Numbered from the stretch's first letter, positions 44,473-53,649 are shown. The stretch: DNA of 64,000 bases from Mycolicibacter longobardus (GCF_002102265.1 NZ_LQPG01000011.1:1-64000); one strand, 5' to 3'. A program made the numbers and translations. Notes: a model not told the origin generated them from the sequence alone.

Positions 44473-45807
44473 ATGCGTCTTCGCCGCCGGGTGGGCCACC
44501 TCCTAGTTATCGCGCTGCTGATCGGGCTGTTGGCCGCGGTGCCCCAGCCGGCATCGGCGTCCACCGCCGCGGCGCCGGTGCGGATCCCGGTGCGCCTGAC
44601 GGATTCGGTCACCGAGAGCCTGCCGGTCGATGCCGACGGCGTATTGACCGCGCTGATCTTGGGCGGCACCTTCATGCCCAGGCCCAGTGCGCGGTGGCTG
44701 GATGCGGTTATCGCCGACTACATCAACCCCGCCACCGGCGACTCCTACAGCCCGGTCACGGTCGAGTATCCCGCGACGCTTGCCAGCTACTCGTTTCCGG
44801 ACGGGTTCGCGAACCTGTCGAACGCGATGGCCCAGCAGTTGGCGAACCATCCCGACGATCCCTTCCTCATTGCTGGTTATTCGCAGGGTTCGGCCATCGT
44901 GACCCTGATGAAACTTCAGCTGATGGAGATGGAAGCTGCGGAGCGACCTGACGTCACTTTTCTACTGCTCGGCTCCGGCGACCGCCCCAACGGCGGCATT
45001 TTTTCGCGGTTCTCCGATGAGGTTCCCACCTTTAACCCCGACTCAATCGGGTACTTTCTCGGCACGCAACCCACCGACGGCGGTATCCGCACTATCGACA
45101 TCGCGCACCAGTACGAGCTCACCAGTGATCTCCCGCGATACCCACTCAATCTGGTAGCAACTCTGAACGCATTTCTCGGGCTGATCTACTCCCATGCCGC
45201 CTATGCCAACGGCCCGCTGCCTTTCGAGTTTCCCGCCGTGTGGCCGGAATCAATGCCGCTGGCCGGGCCGTTCGCCGACGAATACGTTCTCGGGTCGATG
45301 GACATCGTCAAGCAGACCACCGGCGACACGGACTTCTATTTCATCCCCGTTGACATGTTGCCGCTGCTGGGCCCGCTGCGGACTCTGGGGGTGCCAGACT
45401 CACTGCTCAACATCGTGCAACCGGCGCTGCAGGTGATCGTCGAAGCGGGCTACGACAGATCGGTCGACTTCGGGGAACCGGCGCTGGCGGGGTTGATTCC
45501 GGTGCTCGACCCGGTCACGTTCAGCCTGCAGTTCGCCCGAGCGGTTGCCCAAGGGGCTGACAACGCCGCCGGACTGTTGGGCATCAACCTGCCGTTCAGC
45601 GCCGAGGTGCAGGATCTGCTGACGCTGTGGACAGCGCGGTCCGCGGAGTTGATCGGCGAGCCCTACTATGTCCTGGCGAACACCGTCAACGAGCTGTTCC
45701 CCCTGGCTTTGGGCGGGGGCGCGATAGACCTCAGCGGCAACGGGCTGCTCGATCCCTTGATGGAAGTCCTCGGCGCCTTGATCGGACCGTTCACCAGCGG
45801 TGAATAG
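44473..45807 (+). CDS. secreted PE-PPE-domain serine hydrolase-like protein
   Basis: The 444-aa protein has a signal peptide (MRLRRRVGHLLVIALLIGLL...ASA) and a full PE-PPE (PF08237) domain without PE or PPE modules. TALILGGTFMPRPSARW opens the fold, FLIAGYSQGSAIVTL holds the GxSxG nucleophile and LLLGSGDRPNGG follows it. The last third is a helical extension of about 130 residues. GGGAGA lies before ATG 44473; a GTG ten codons earlier is less likely. It is a probable envelope esterase/lipase, clearly better preserved than the one at 2927. Confidence 0.87.
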   Translation: MRLRRRVGHLLVIALLIGLLAAVPQPASASTAAAPVRIPVRLTDSVTESLPVDADGVLTALILGGTFMPRPSARWLDAVIADYINPATGDSYSPVTVEYPATLASYSFPDGFANLSNAMAQQLANHPDDPFLIAGYSQGSAIVTLMKLQLMEMEAAERPDVTFLLLGSGDRPNGGIFSRFSDEVPTFNPDSIGYFLGTQPTDGGIRTIDIAHQYELTSDLPRYPLNLVATLNAFLGLIYSHAAYANGPLPFEFPAVWPESMPLAGPFADEYVLGSMDIVKQTTGDTDFYFIPVDMLPLLGPLRTLGVPDSLLNIVQPALQVIVEAGYDRSVDFGEPALAGLIPVLDPVTFSLQFARAVAQGADNAAGLLGINLPFSAEVQDLLTLWTARSAELIGEPYYVLANTVNELFPLALGGGAIDLSGNGLLDPLMEVLGALIGPFTSGE

Positions 45808-45827
45808 TCCCGATTAGGCTGACGCCG

Positions 45828-46652
45828 ATGTCCGCCCTCGCCGCTGTCGATGACTGGCCCGTCGATCACGTTGCCGCCGCCGTCGTCGGCCCGCAAGGGG
45901 TGTTGGCCACCCACGGCGACACGGCGCGTCCGTTCTATTTGGCATCGGTGACCAAACCGCTGGTGGCCCGGGCCGTACAGGTGGCGGTCGAGGAGGGGGC
46001 CGTCGAGCTGGACACCCCGGCCGGGCCGCCCGGCGCCACGGTGCGGCATCTGCTGGCGCACGCCTCCGGGCTCTCGGCGGACTCCGACCGGGTCTTGGCC
46101 AAACCCGGCACCCGGCGGGTGTACTCCAACCACGGCTTCGCGGTGCTGGCCGAGGCGGTACAGCAGGCGTCCGGGATCGAGTTCGGCCGCTACCTGAGCG
46201 AGGCGGTGTTCGAACCGCTGGGCATGTCGGCCAGCCGGCTGGACGGGGGAGCAGCGGCGGCCGGTTTCGGGGGCACCTCGACCGTCGCCGACCTGGCCGC
46301 CTTCGCCGGTGACCTGTTGGTGCCGGTCACGGTGTCGCCGCAGCTGCACGCCGAGGCCACCCACGTGCAGTTCCCCGGCCTGGGCGGGGTACTGCCCGGA
46401 TACGGGCCGCAGCGGCCGAACGACTGGGGGCTGGGTTTCGAGATCCGGGACGGCAAGACACCGCATTGGACCGGTGTGTCCAACTCGGCGCATACCTTTG
46501 GGCATTTCGGCCAGTCAGGCACCCTGATCTGGGCTGATCCGGTGATCGAGCGGGCGCTGGTGGTGCTCACCGACCGTGACTTCGGCGATTGGGTGAAGGA
46601 CCGGTGGCCGGCACTGGCTGACGCAGTGGTGGCGCAGTACGACCGGGACTAG
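45828..46652 (+). CDS. beta-lactamase-like serine hydrolase (class C / PBP4* fold)
   Basis: The 274-aa protein of the beta-lactamase-related esterase/DD-peptidase family has S-x-x-K in LASVTKPLV, Tyr-x-Asn in VYSNHGF and HFGQSGT in place of KTG. No signal peptide is present, so it is probably a cytoplasmic esterase such as the LipE/LipL group. It starts 20 bp after the PE-PPE gene and may be in the same transcript. Confidence 0.87.
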   Translation: MSALAAVDDWPVDHVAAAVVGPQGVLATHGDTARPFYLASVTKPLVARAVQVAVEEGAVELDTPAGPPGATVRHLLAHASGLSADSDRVLAKPGTRRVYSNHGFAVLAEAVQQASGIEFGRYLSEAVFEPLGMSASRLDGGAAAAGFGGTSTVADLAAFAGDLLVPVTVSPQLHAEATHVQFPGLGGVLPGYGPQRPNDWGLGFEIRDGKTPHWTGVSNSAHTFGHFGQSGTLIWADPVIERALVVLTDRDFGDWVKDRWPALADAVVAQYDRD

Positions 46653-46777
46653 CCAACAGGCGTCACACAAGGCACAATAGACACATACGACACTGAATAC
46701 TTGGCAGCATCACCGCTCAGCACGGTCCCACCAGGTCGTTGGGGAAGACGTCCCTCGTGGAGCCGAAGGAGCAACTG

Positions 46778-47299
46778 ATGCGCGCGACGAATCAATTCGC
46801 CGACGTGACCAGCGGCGTGGTGTACATCCACGCCTCGCCCGCGGCGGTCTGCCCGCATGTCGAATGGGCACTGACCGCGGCTTTGGGTGCTCGCAACGGC
46901 CAGGCCAAGCTCAACTGGACGCCGCAACCGGCCATGCCGGGACAGCTGCGGGCGGAGGTCAACTGGGTCGGGCCGGTGGGTACCGGAGCTCAGCTGGCCA
47001 GCGCGTTGCGCTCCTGGTCGGTGTTGCGGTTCGAGGTCACCGAAGACCCCAGCGCCGGGGTGGACGGCCAGCGCTTCTGCCACACCCCGCAGCTGGGTTT
47101 GTGGAGCGGGGCGATGAGCGCCAACGGCGACGTGATGGTCGGCGAGAATCGTCTGCGCACGCTGATGGCGGCCGGCGCCGACGCGTTGGCCGCGGAGCTG
47201 GAGACGGTGCTGGGCACCGCCTGGGACGATGCGCTGGAGCCCTACCGCAATGGCGGCGACGGCGCGGAGGTGTCCTGGCTCAGCCGCGGCGTGGGCTGA
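46778..47299 (+). CDS. DUF3145 family protein
   Basis: The 173-aa protein is conserved in actinobacteria (DUF3145) with no known function: SGVVYIHASPAAVCPHVEWAL and LRFEVTEDPSAGVDGQRFCHTPQLGLW are characteristic. AAGGAG lies 6 bases before ATG 46778, favouring it over a TTG at 46739. It is a single gene ending just before a very strong hairpin. Confidence 0.85.
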   Translation: MRATNQFADVTSGVVYIHASPAAVCPHVEWALTAALGARNGQAKLNWTPQPAMPGQLRAEVNWVGPVGTGAQLASALRSWSVLRFEVTEDPSAGVDGQRFCHTPQLGLWSGAMSANGDVMVGENRLRTLMAAGADALAAELETVLGTAWDDALEPYRNGGDGAEVSWLSRGVG

Positions 47300-47307
47300 T
47301 TTCCCGG

Positions 47308-47369
47308 CGCGAGCAGACACAGAATCGCACGGCGCAGGCCCTGCGCGTGCGATTCTGTGTCTGCTCGCG
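47308..47369. terminator. 60-base perfect hairpin between convergent genes
   Basis: Twenty-three-bp perfect arms (47308-47330 and 47347-47369, beginning CGCGAGCAGACACAG) are followed inward by a bulged G and a further 7-bp stem (GCGCAGG, 47332-47338; its complement at 47340-47346). It would end both the DUF3145 gene (9 bases away) and the minus-strand lipid kinase (3 bases away). Confidence 0.85.
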
Positions 47370-47371
47370 GG

Positions 47372-48277
47372 TCAGGGGCGACGCAGGATCTGCAGCGCGC
47401 CCGGCACCGCGGAGACCGTCACCGGCAGCGGCCCGACGTAGTCGCCGTCGGCGTAGGCATTGATCCCGGGGCATTCCACCCGAACCGAAGCGGCCCGCCT
47501 GGTGGTCACCTCGTCGAGGAGCACATGGGTGCCCTTGAACACGGTGGGGAACAGCCGGATCAGCTTGGTGCGCGAGCCCGAGCGCACCATGGTGACGTCG
47601 AGCAGGCCGTCGGCGTGGTCGGCGCCCGGGCAGATCAGCATGCCGCCGCCGTAGCTGCGGGTGTTGCCGAAGGCCGCCAACGTCAGATCCGCGGTGACGG
47701 GCTCGTCGTCGTCGAAGGTCAGCCGGAACGGCAGCGGTCGCAGCTTCGAGATCTCCGCCACCATGGCCACGTTGTAACGCATCCGGCCGTGCGGCCAGCG
47801 CATCCGGTTGACCCGATCGCTCACCAGTGAGTCGAAGCCGGTCGCCATCACGGTGCCGAACCAGGACACCGCGCCGTCGTCGTGTGTGATGCGGCCCAGA
47901 TCGACCGTCTCGGTCCAGCCGTCGGCGACGACATCGGCGGCAGCCTCGGGATCACCGGTGGGTAAACGGTATTCGCGGGCGTGATCGTTGCCGGTGCCGG
48001 CCGGGATGATCCCCAACGGCACGTTGCCGAGCGCCAGCGACTGCAAGGCCAGCGAGATGACACCGTCGCCGCCGGCTACCACCACGGCGTCCGTTCCGGC
48101 CGCCAACGCCTCGTCCAGCAGCTGTCGCGCGTGGCGGGGATCGGAGCCGACGATGTGATTGACGTCGACGCCGCGCTGTTGGAAGCGTGTCAGCGCGCGC
48201 TCTGCCGCATGCCGGGCATTGCCGTGCCCCGCCGCCGGATTGGTCAGCAGCGTGATCCGGTTGATCTCGTGGGTCAC
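47372..48277 (-). CDS. diacylglycerol / lipid kinase (Rv2252-like)
   Basis: The 301-aa DAGK_cat lipid kinase has LLTNPAAGHG near the start, the nucleotide motif VVAGGDGVISLAL and GIIPAGTGNDHARE. It phosphorylates diacylglycerol or related lipids and feeds phosphatidate into PIM and phospholipid synthesis. GTG 48277 overlaps the upstream flavoenzyme stop by four bases, mirroring Rv2251-Rv2252. Confidence 0.92.
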   Translation of the reverse strand: MTHEINRITLLTNPAAGHGNARHAAERALTRFQQRGVDVNHIVGSDPRHARQLLDEALAAGTDAVVVAGGDGVISLALQSLALGNVPLGIIPAGTGNDHAREYRLPTGDPEAAADVVADGWTETVDLGRITHDDGAVSWFGTVMATGFDSLVSDRVNRMRWPHGRMRYNVAMVAEISKLRPLPFRLTFDDDEPVTADLTLAAFGNTRSYGGGMLICPGADHADGLLDVTMVRSGSRTKLIRLFPTVFKGTHVLLDEVTTRRAASVRVECPGINAYADGDYVGPLPVTVSAVPGALQILRRP

Positions 48278-49896
48278 GGGATCAGTTTGCCGGGGTTGAG
48301 GATTCCGGCCGGGTCCAGGGCGGCCTTGACCGCCCGCAGCACCTGCACGCCCAGCTCGCCCACCTCCTCGCGCATCCAGGGCCGGTGATCGGCACCGACG
48401 GCGTGGTGGTGGGTGATGGTTCCGCCGGTGCGCATGATCGCGTCTCCCGCAGCGGTTTTCGCGGCGCGCCACTGTTCGATGGGATTGCCGCGCTGCCCGG
48501 CGACGACGGTGAAGTACAGCGACGCCCCGGTCGGGTAGACGTGGGAGATGTGGCACATCACCAGTGCGGGGGTGCCGCTGTCGGCCAGGGCGGTGGTCAG
48601 CGCCTCGGTGACCGCGGCCTTGAGTGCGGGAACCCCCGACCACTCGATGGCGGTCTCCAGCGTCTCGCACAGCGCGCCGGCGGCCAGCAGCGAATCACGC
48701 AGGTACGGCGCGGAGAATCGGCCGTGCTCCCAGGCCCGTGCCGGTTCTTCGCCCAGCGAGGTACCGCCGTGGGCGACCAGCACCGCCCGGGTCTCGGCGT
48801 GCCGACTCTCGGTGTGCTCGGCGGTTCCCTCGAACAGGGTGATCGCCAGGCAGCCGCCGGTGATCTGCTGCTCGCCGATCTGCTCGGTGCTGGCCAGGTT
48901 CACGCCCGTCTCGGCTTCGTCGGAGAGCCGGATGACGGTCGGTCCGGTGCCGGTCTGGGTGACCGCGCGCAGCGCCGCGGCGCCGGTGGTGAAGTCCGGG
49001 AACGCCCACGCCTCATAACGGGTGGTCGCCGGAACCGGATGCACCCGGACCCGCACCCGGGTGATGACGCCGAACACCCCTTCCGAGCCGAGCAGCAGCT
49101 GACGCAGGTCCGGGCCGGCCGCCGAGGCCGGGGCGCGGCCCAGCTCCAGCACCCCGGCCGGGGTGATCGCCCGCAGCCCGCGGACCATGTCGTCGAACCG
49201 GCCGTAGCCGGCGGAATCCTGGCCGGAGGACCGGGTGGCGGCGTACCCGCCGATGGTGGCGAACTGAAAGCTCTGCGGAAAGTGGCCCAGCGAGAAGCCG
49301 CGCTCACCGAGCAGCCGTTCGGCCTCGGGGCCGGTGACCCCGGCGCCGAGTTCCGCCTCGCCGGAGATCTCGTCGAGGCTCAGCAGCTCATCGAAGCGGC
49401 GCAGGTCCAGGGCCACCACCGCCTCGAAGGTTCCGCCGCGGATCGGGTCGAGCCCGCCGACGACGCTGGTGCCGCCGCCGAACGGGACCACCGCGATGCC
49501 GTTGCGGCTGCAGTGGCTCAGGATCGCCGCAACCTCATCGTCGTTGCCGGGCAGCAGCACCGCGTCAGGCGCGTCCTGAACCCCGGAACCGTTGCGCCGC
49601 AGCAGATCCAGGGTGGATTTCCCCCCGGCGTGCAGTAGTCGCGAGGCTTGATCGTCGCGGCAGAACTGCTCGCCGACGATCGCCGCCAGCGCTTGGCGGT
49701 CGGCCTCTGCCAGCGACGACGGGGTGAGTGTCACCTGGTCGGGATCGGGTTCGGCGGCAGCGGTTCCCTCGACGCCGAGTGCGGCCTTCAACAGTTGGCG
49801 GATGCCGTCGGACAGCGGTTTGGCCGCGGCGGGGTCGCCCCAGGCGTTCCACTTCATCGGAGGAGTGAGGGCATCCTGCGCATCCGAGCGAGTCAT
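48274..49896 (-). CDS. alkyl-DHAP-synthase-like FAD-linked oxidase (Rv2251-like)
   Basis: The 540-aa VAO-family flavoprotein has an FAD-binding loop (VPFGGGTSVVGGL), QFATIGGYAATRSSGQDSAGYGRFDDMV and the C-terminal ITHHHAVGADH. The His triplet in this setting is a hallmark of alkyldihydroxyacetonephosphate synthase. Whether it forms ether bonds in mycobacteria is unproven; a 2-hydroxyacid oxidase is the alternative. It is coupled to the lipid kinase downstream and divergent from TetR-glpD1 with a 17-bp gap, matching the Rv2249c-Rv2252 arrangement. Confidence 0.88.
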   Translation of the reverse strand: MTRSDAQDALTPPMKWNAWGDPAAAKPLSDGIRQLLKAALGVEGTAAAEPDPDQVTLTPSSLAEADRQALAAIVGEQFCRDDQASRLLHAGGKSTLDLLRRNGSGVQDAPDAVLLPGNDDEVAAILSHCSRNGIAVVPFGGGTSVVGGLDPIRGGTFEAVVALDLRRFDELLSLDEISGEAELGAGVTGPEAERLLGERGFSLGHFPQSFQFATIGGYAATRSSGQDSAGYGRFDDMVRGLRAITPAGVLELGRAPASAAGPDLRQLLLGSEGVFGVITRVRVRVHPVPATTRYEAWAFPDFTTGAAALRAVTQTGTGPTVIRLSDEAETGVNLASTEQIGEQQITGGCLAITLFEGTAEHTESRHAETRAVLVAHGGTSLGEEPARAWEHGRFSAPYLRDSLLAAGALCETLETAIEWSGVPALKAAVTEALTTALADSGTPALVMCHISHVYPTGASLYFTVVAGQRGNPIEQWRAAKTAAGDAIMRTGGTITHHHAVGADHRPWMREEVGELGVQVLRAVKAALDPAGILNPGKLIP

Positions 49897-49913
49897 GCGT
49901 TACAGTATTACAT
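49897..49913. promoter_or_regulatory. 17-bp divergent gap with leaderless-type promoter
   Basis: Only 17 bp separate the two starts. TACAGT (49901-49906) lies seven bases before ATG 49914 and would suit a leaderless tetR-glpD1 mRNA. The palindrome ACATATGT overlaps the ATG. Both promoters must overlap, so TetR binding would shut both operons. Confidence 0.5.
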
Positions 49914-50492
49914 ATGTTGTCAACCAGTAATGACGAACAGGTGGAGGTCGGGGAGCGGATCCTCGACGCCGCCGCGAGCTGCCTGCTCGCAATGGGCGTC
50001 GAGCGGGTGACGTTGGCGGCCATCGCACGCCGCGCCGGGGTCAGCCGTCCAACGGTGTACCGGCGCTGGCCCGACAGCCAGTCGGTGATCGCCGCGCTGC
50101 TCACCGCGCGGATCACCGACGCCTGGGCGGGGCTGGAGCAACCGGGAAGCGGCCGTGAGGCACTGGTGCGGCGGATCGTCGCGGTGGCAGCACACCTGCG
50201 CCACGACGAGGTGGTGATGCAGGTGCTGCATCACGCACCGGACCTGGCGATGGTCTACATCGCCGAGCGGATGGGCGCCAGCCAGCGACGGCTGGTCGAC
50301 CTGGTGGCCGACGAGCTCGCCCATGCCCAGACCGGAGGGGGCGTGCGGGCCGGTGATCCACGCCAACTGGCCGCGATGTGCCTGCTGATCACCCAGTCGG
50401 CCATCCAGTCGGCACGAGTCGTCGCACCGATCCTGGACGAAGACGCCCTTTCCGCCGAACTGGCCTACACACTGAACAGGTACCTCTCGTGA
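49914..50492 (+). CDS. TetR-family regulator of the glpD1 region (Rv2250c-like)
   Basis: The 192-aa TetR protein has its helix-turn-helix at VTLAAIARRAGVSRPTVYRRW (residues 37-57). Its stop overlaps the glpD1 start (TGATG), so the two are co-translated. The position between the alkyl-DHAP-synthase-like gene and glpD1 suggests control of both by a glycerol-phosphate or acyl ligand. Confidence 0.9.
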   Translation: MLSTSNDEQVEVGERILDAAASCLLAMGVERVTLAAIARRAGVSRPTVYRRWPDSQSVIAALLTARITDAWAGLEQPGSGREALVRRIVAVAAHLRHDEVVMQVLHHAPDLAMVYIAERMGASQRRLVDLVADELAHAQTGGGVRAGDPRQLAAMCLLITQSAIQSARVVAPILDEDALSAELAYTLNRYLS

Positions 50493-52039
50493 TGCCCGAC
50501 ACCGCTGCCCTGAACGCCACCCGCCGCACCGCCGAACTGACGGGGCTGGCGGAGCGCCCGGCTGTTGATGTCGTCGTGATCGGCGGGGGCATCACCGGCG
50601 CCGGCATCGCCCTGGACGCCGCCACCCGCGGACTGCGGGTGGTCTGCGTGGACAAGCACGACCTGGCGTTCGGCACCAGCCGCTGGAGCTCCAAACTGGT
50701 GCACGGAGGACTGCGGTACCTGGCGACCGGCAACGTCGGCATTGCCCGGCGCAGCGCGATCGAACGCGGAATCCTGATGACCCGCAACGCCCCTCACCTG
50801 GTGCGGGCGATGCCGCAGCTGGTGCCGTTGCTGGGTTCGATGCGCCGGCGCGACCGTGCCCTGGTGCGCACCGGGTTCCTGGCCGGTGACGCGCTACGCC
50901 GGCTGGCCGGAACGCCGGCCACGGTGCTGCCCCGCTCGCGACGGATCTCCCGGGACCACACCGTGGAACTGGCGCCGACGGTGCGCCGAGACGGCCTCGA
51001 CGGCGGCCTGCTGGCCTACGACGGGCAGCTGATCGACGATGCCCGACTGGTCGCGGCGGTGGCGCGCACCGCGGCCCAGCACGGCGCGACGATCCTGACC
51101 TATGTGGCGGCGTCGCAGGCCACCGGTGATGCGGTGCGGCTGACCGACCAGCTCTCCGGTGAGTCGTTCGACGTCTCCGCGCGGGCCGTGATCAACGCGA
51201 CCGGGGTGTGGGCCGCCGACATCGACCCGGCGCTGCGGCTGCGGCCGAGCCGCGGTACGCATCTGGTGTTCGACGCGGCCGCCTTCGGCAACCCGACCGC
51301 CGCGCTGACCGTCCCGATCCCCGGTGAACTCAACCGGTTCGTGTTCGCCATGCCCGAACAGCTCGACCGGGTGTATCTGGGGCTCACCGACGAAGAGGCG
51401 CCCGGCCCGGTTCCCGATGTGCCGCAACCGACTTCGGCGGAGGTCTCCTTCCTGCTGGACACCGTCAACACCGCGCTGGGCACCGCCCTGAGCACCGAGG
51501 ACGTCCGCGGCGCCTACGCCGGACTGCGACCGCTGATCGACACCGGCGAGGGCCGCACCGCGGACGTCTCACGCAACCACGCCGTCGTCGAATCGGAGTC
51601 CGGGGTGCTCAGCGTGATCGGGGGCAAGCTGACCGAGTACCGGCACATGGCCGAAGACGTGCTGGACCGGGCGGTGCGCCTGCGCGGTTTGACCGCCACG
51701 GAGTGCCGCACCCGCGACCTGCCGCTGATCGGCGCACCGGGCAACCCGGGATGGCAGGTGCCGGCCGGGTCCTTGCATGCGTGGCTGCCGGACTCGCTGG
51801 TGTCGCGCTACGGCGCGGAGGCGGCCAACGTGCTGGCCGCCGCAACCTGTCAGCGGCCCGGCGACCCGGTGGCCGAGGGGATCGACGTGATCCGTGCCGA
51901 ATTCGAGTACGCGGTCAGCCACGAGGGTGCGTTGACCGTCGAGGACATCGTGGACCGCCGCACCCGGATCGGCCTGGTCGCCCACGACCGCGACCGAGTG
52001 CTCGGGGTGGCCGGGGAGTTTCTGGCCGCCGCCGATTGA
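50492..52039 (+). CDS. glpD1: glycerol-3-phosphate dehydrogenase
   Basis: The 515-aa FAD-dependent enzyme converts sn-glycerol 3-phosphate to DHAP at the membrane. Features are VVVIGGGITGAGIALDAATRG (FAD), DLAFGTSRWSSKLVHGGLRYL, the AGLRPLI and GGKLTEYRHMAED motifs of GlpD, and a C-terminal helical domain. Its length is close to M. tuberculosis GlpD1 and the neighbours match. DHAP is the precursor of the alkyl-DHAP-synthase-type reaction encoded next door. Confidence 0.92.
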   Translation: MPDTAALNATRRTAELTGLAERPAVDVVVIGGGITGAGIALDAATRGLRVVCVDKHDLAFGTSRWSSKLVHGGLRYLATGNVGIARRSAIERGILMTRNAPHLVRAMPQLVPLLGSMRRRDRALVRTGFLAGDALRRLAGTPATVLPRSRRISRDHTVELAPTVRRDGLDGGLLAYDGQLIDDARLVAAVARTAAQHGATILTYVAASQATGDAVRLTDQLSGESFDVSARAVINATGVWAADIDPALRLRPSRGTHLVFDAAAFGNPTAALTVPIPGELNRFVFAMPEQLDRVYLGLTDEEAPGPVPDVPQPTSAEVSFLLDTVNTALGTALSTEDVRGAYAGLRPLIDTGEGRTADVSRNHAVVESESGVLSVIGGKLTEYRHMAEDVLDRAVRLRGLTATECRTRDLPLIGAPGNPGWQVPAGSLHAWLPDSLVSRYGAEAANVLAAATCQRPGDPVAEGIDVIRAEFEYAVSHEGALTVEDIVDRRTRIGLVAHDRDRVLGVAGEFLAAAD

Positions 52040-52049
52040 GGCGTGTCGC

Positions 52050-52616
52050 CTACAGGTACCGGCGGACCCGGCTGCAGTAGTCGGCGTAGTCCCGGCCGTA
52101 GTGCTGACGCATGAAGGCTTCCTCCCGCAGCACCTGGCGGTTGAACAGCCACAGCGCGACGAGCAGGTAGACCAGCGGAATCCAGGTGGGGAACACCAGG
52201 AACTCGCCGAGCAGCACAAATGCGAATCCGACGTAGATGGGGTTGCGGCTGATCCCGAACACCCCCGATGTCACCAGCTTGTCCGGTTGATCGACGTCGA
52301 TGCCGACGCGGAAGCTGGTGCCGAAGGCGACCAGGCTCAGCAACACCAACAGCAGGCCGCCGAAACACAGCACGACACCGGTCCACGCGACGGCGTCGGA
52401 GGTGAAGAACCGCTCGGCACCCACCAGCGGCCAACCGAGGGCGCCGGCGAAGATGACGTAGAAATAGATCAGCGCGAACGGCGGGATCAGGAAGTCCTTC
52501 TTGTCAATGTTCGCGAAGTGCAGCGCCTGTGTCCCGCCGCGCCGCAACATCATCAGGCGGGCTACGACCATGGCCGGGCACAACGCGAGCGCCAGGGCGG
52601 CCAGATATCCGGGCAT
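52050..52616 (-). CDS. ICMT/phospholipid-methyltransferase-like membrane protein
   Basis: The 188-aa protein has five predicted membrane helices and the C-terminal ICMT/PEMT signature: VTSGVFGISRNPIYVGFAFVLLGEF, then EEAFMRQHYGRDYADYCSRVRRYL. Such enzymes methylate lipids, isoprenylated thiols or other hydrophobic substrates with SAM. It is convergent with glpD1 (10 bp). GGGGAA lies just before ATG 52616. Confidence 0.85.
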   Translation of the reverse strand: MPGYLAALALALCPAMVVARLMMLRRGGTQALHFANIDKKDFLIPPFALIYFYVIFAGALGWPLVGAERFFTSDAVAWTGVVLCFGGLLLVLLSLVAFGTSFRVGIDVDQPDKLVTSGVFGISRNPIYVGFAFVLLGEFLVFPTWIPLVYLLVALWLFNRQVLREEAFMRQHYGRDYADYCSRVRRYL

Positions 52617-52717
52617 CGGATTCCCCTTCGTTCAGGTGGTGCAGTTCAGGTGGCGTGGTCCAGCTAATTCACTACATGATGAATATTCTGCGGCCGGCGC
52701 GGTGGCTGTCAAGGGCG

Positions 52718-53587
52718 TCAGCGCAGAATGAGATCGCGAATCGGCGAGCTGGTATGCGGCTGCCACAGTCCCTGCAGCGGTACCAACAGCGGTTCGTCGA
52801 GATCGACCACCGTGACGGCGCCGTCGATGGCCGGGCCCGCCGGCGCGGTGACGAAAGCGGCGGCGTTCTCGGTCAACGCAGCCACCTCGGGCGGGCAACC
52901 CTGCACCCGGCTGACCCGGTACTGCGGTTCGAATCCGGCACGCCGGCAGGCGTTGATCAGGAAGTCGCTGTAGTAGGAAGCCCCCGGCGGTGCCCACAGC
53001 GCGATCACCTCGTCGGCCAGGTCGGCGATGCGCAGCCGGGGACGGGCTGCCAGCGGGTGGTCGGCCGGCACCGCGACCCGAAGCGGGTCGTAGCGGATCA
53101 CCGAGCCGGCGAGCTGTTCCTGGGGCACCACGGCACGCCGCAACCCCAACTGCACGACGCCCTCGCGCACCCCGGCGGTCAGCCGGTCGGGAAACAGTTG
53201 CATGACGGTGAATGACGTCTCGGGCGCCGCGGCGATCACCGGCGCGATCAGCGAATAGACGGCGTGGCTGCTGATCGCAGGGGAGTGGCCGACGATGAAT
53301 TCGTCCGGCTGTGCGCTGGCCGCGGCTCGGGTGTGCTGGGTGATCGTACGGGCTGCCGCCAGCAGGGCTCGGCCCTCGTCCACCAGCGTCTGGCCGGCCG
53401 GGGTCAACGCGATGCGGCGACCGGAGCGCACCAGCAGCGGCGCGCCGACCTCCTTCTCCAGCTGTTGCACCGAATGCGACAGCGCCTGCTGCGACAGGTG
53501 CAGGCGCTTGGCAGCGCTGGTGAAGCCGGCGGCCTCGGCGACGGCGATGAAGTGGCCGAGCCGGCGCAGGTCTGGGACCGGGGACAC
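52718..53587 (-). CDS. LysR-family regulator
   Basis: The 289-aa LysR protein has its helix-turn-helix in LGHFIAVAEAAGFTSAAKRLHLSQQALSHSVQQLE and a periplasmic-binding-like effector domain. GTG 53587 is preferred; an ATG 19 codons upstream would lengthen the N-terminus beyond the family norm. It is divergent from an SDR gene, its likely target. Confidence 0.9.
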   Translation of the reverse strand: MSPVPDLRRLGHFIAVAEAAGFTSAAKRLHLSQQALSHSVQQLEKEVGAPLLVRSGRRIALTPAGQTLVDEGRALLAAARTITQHTRAAASAQPDEFIVGHSPAISSHAVYSLIAPVIAAAPETSFTVMQLFPDRLTAGVREGVVQLGLRRAVVPQEQLAGSVIRYDPLRVAVPADHPLAARPRLRIADLADEVIALWAPPGASYYSDFLINACRRAGFEPQYRVSRVQGCPPEVAALTENAAAFVTAPAGPAIDGAVTVVDLDEPLLVPLQGLWQPHTSSPIRDLILR

Positions 53588-53600
53588 TGGCCCAGCTAAC

Positions 53601-53649
53601 CACAAATGATCGTTGTTGATAATGCGCAAAATACTGTTTCCCATTTGTG
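53601..53649. promoter_or_regulatory. LysR-type operator region
   Basis: CACAAATG (53601-53608) and CATTTGTG (53642-53649) form a perfect inverted pair 33 bases apart in the divergent gap, consistent with recognition and activation sites of a LysR tetramer. ACAA-N7-TTGT also occurs within it at 53602-53616. Confidence 0.5.
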
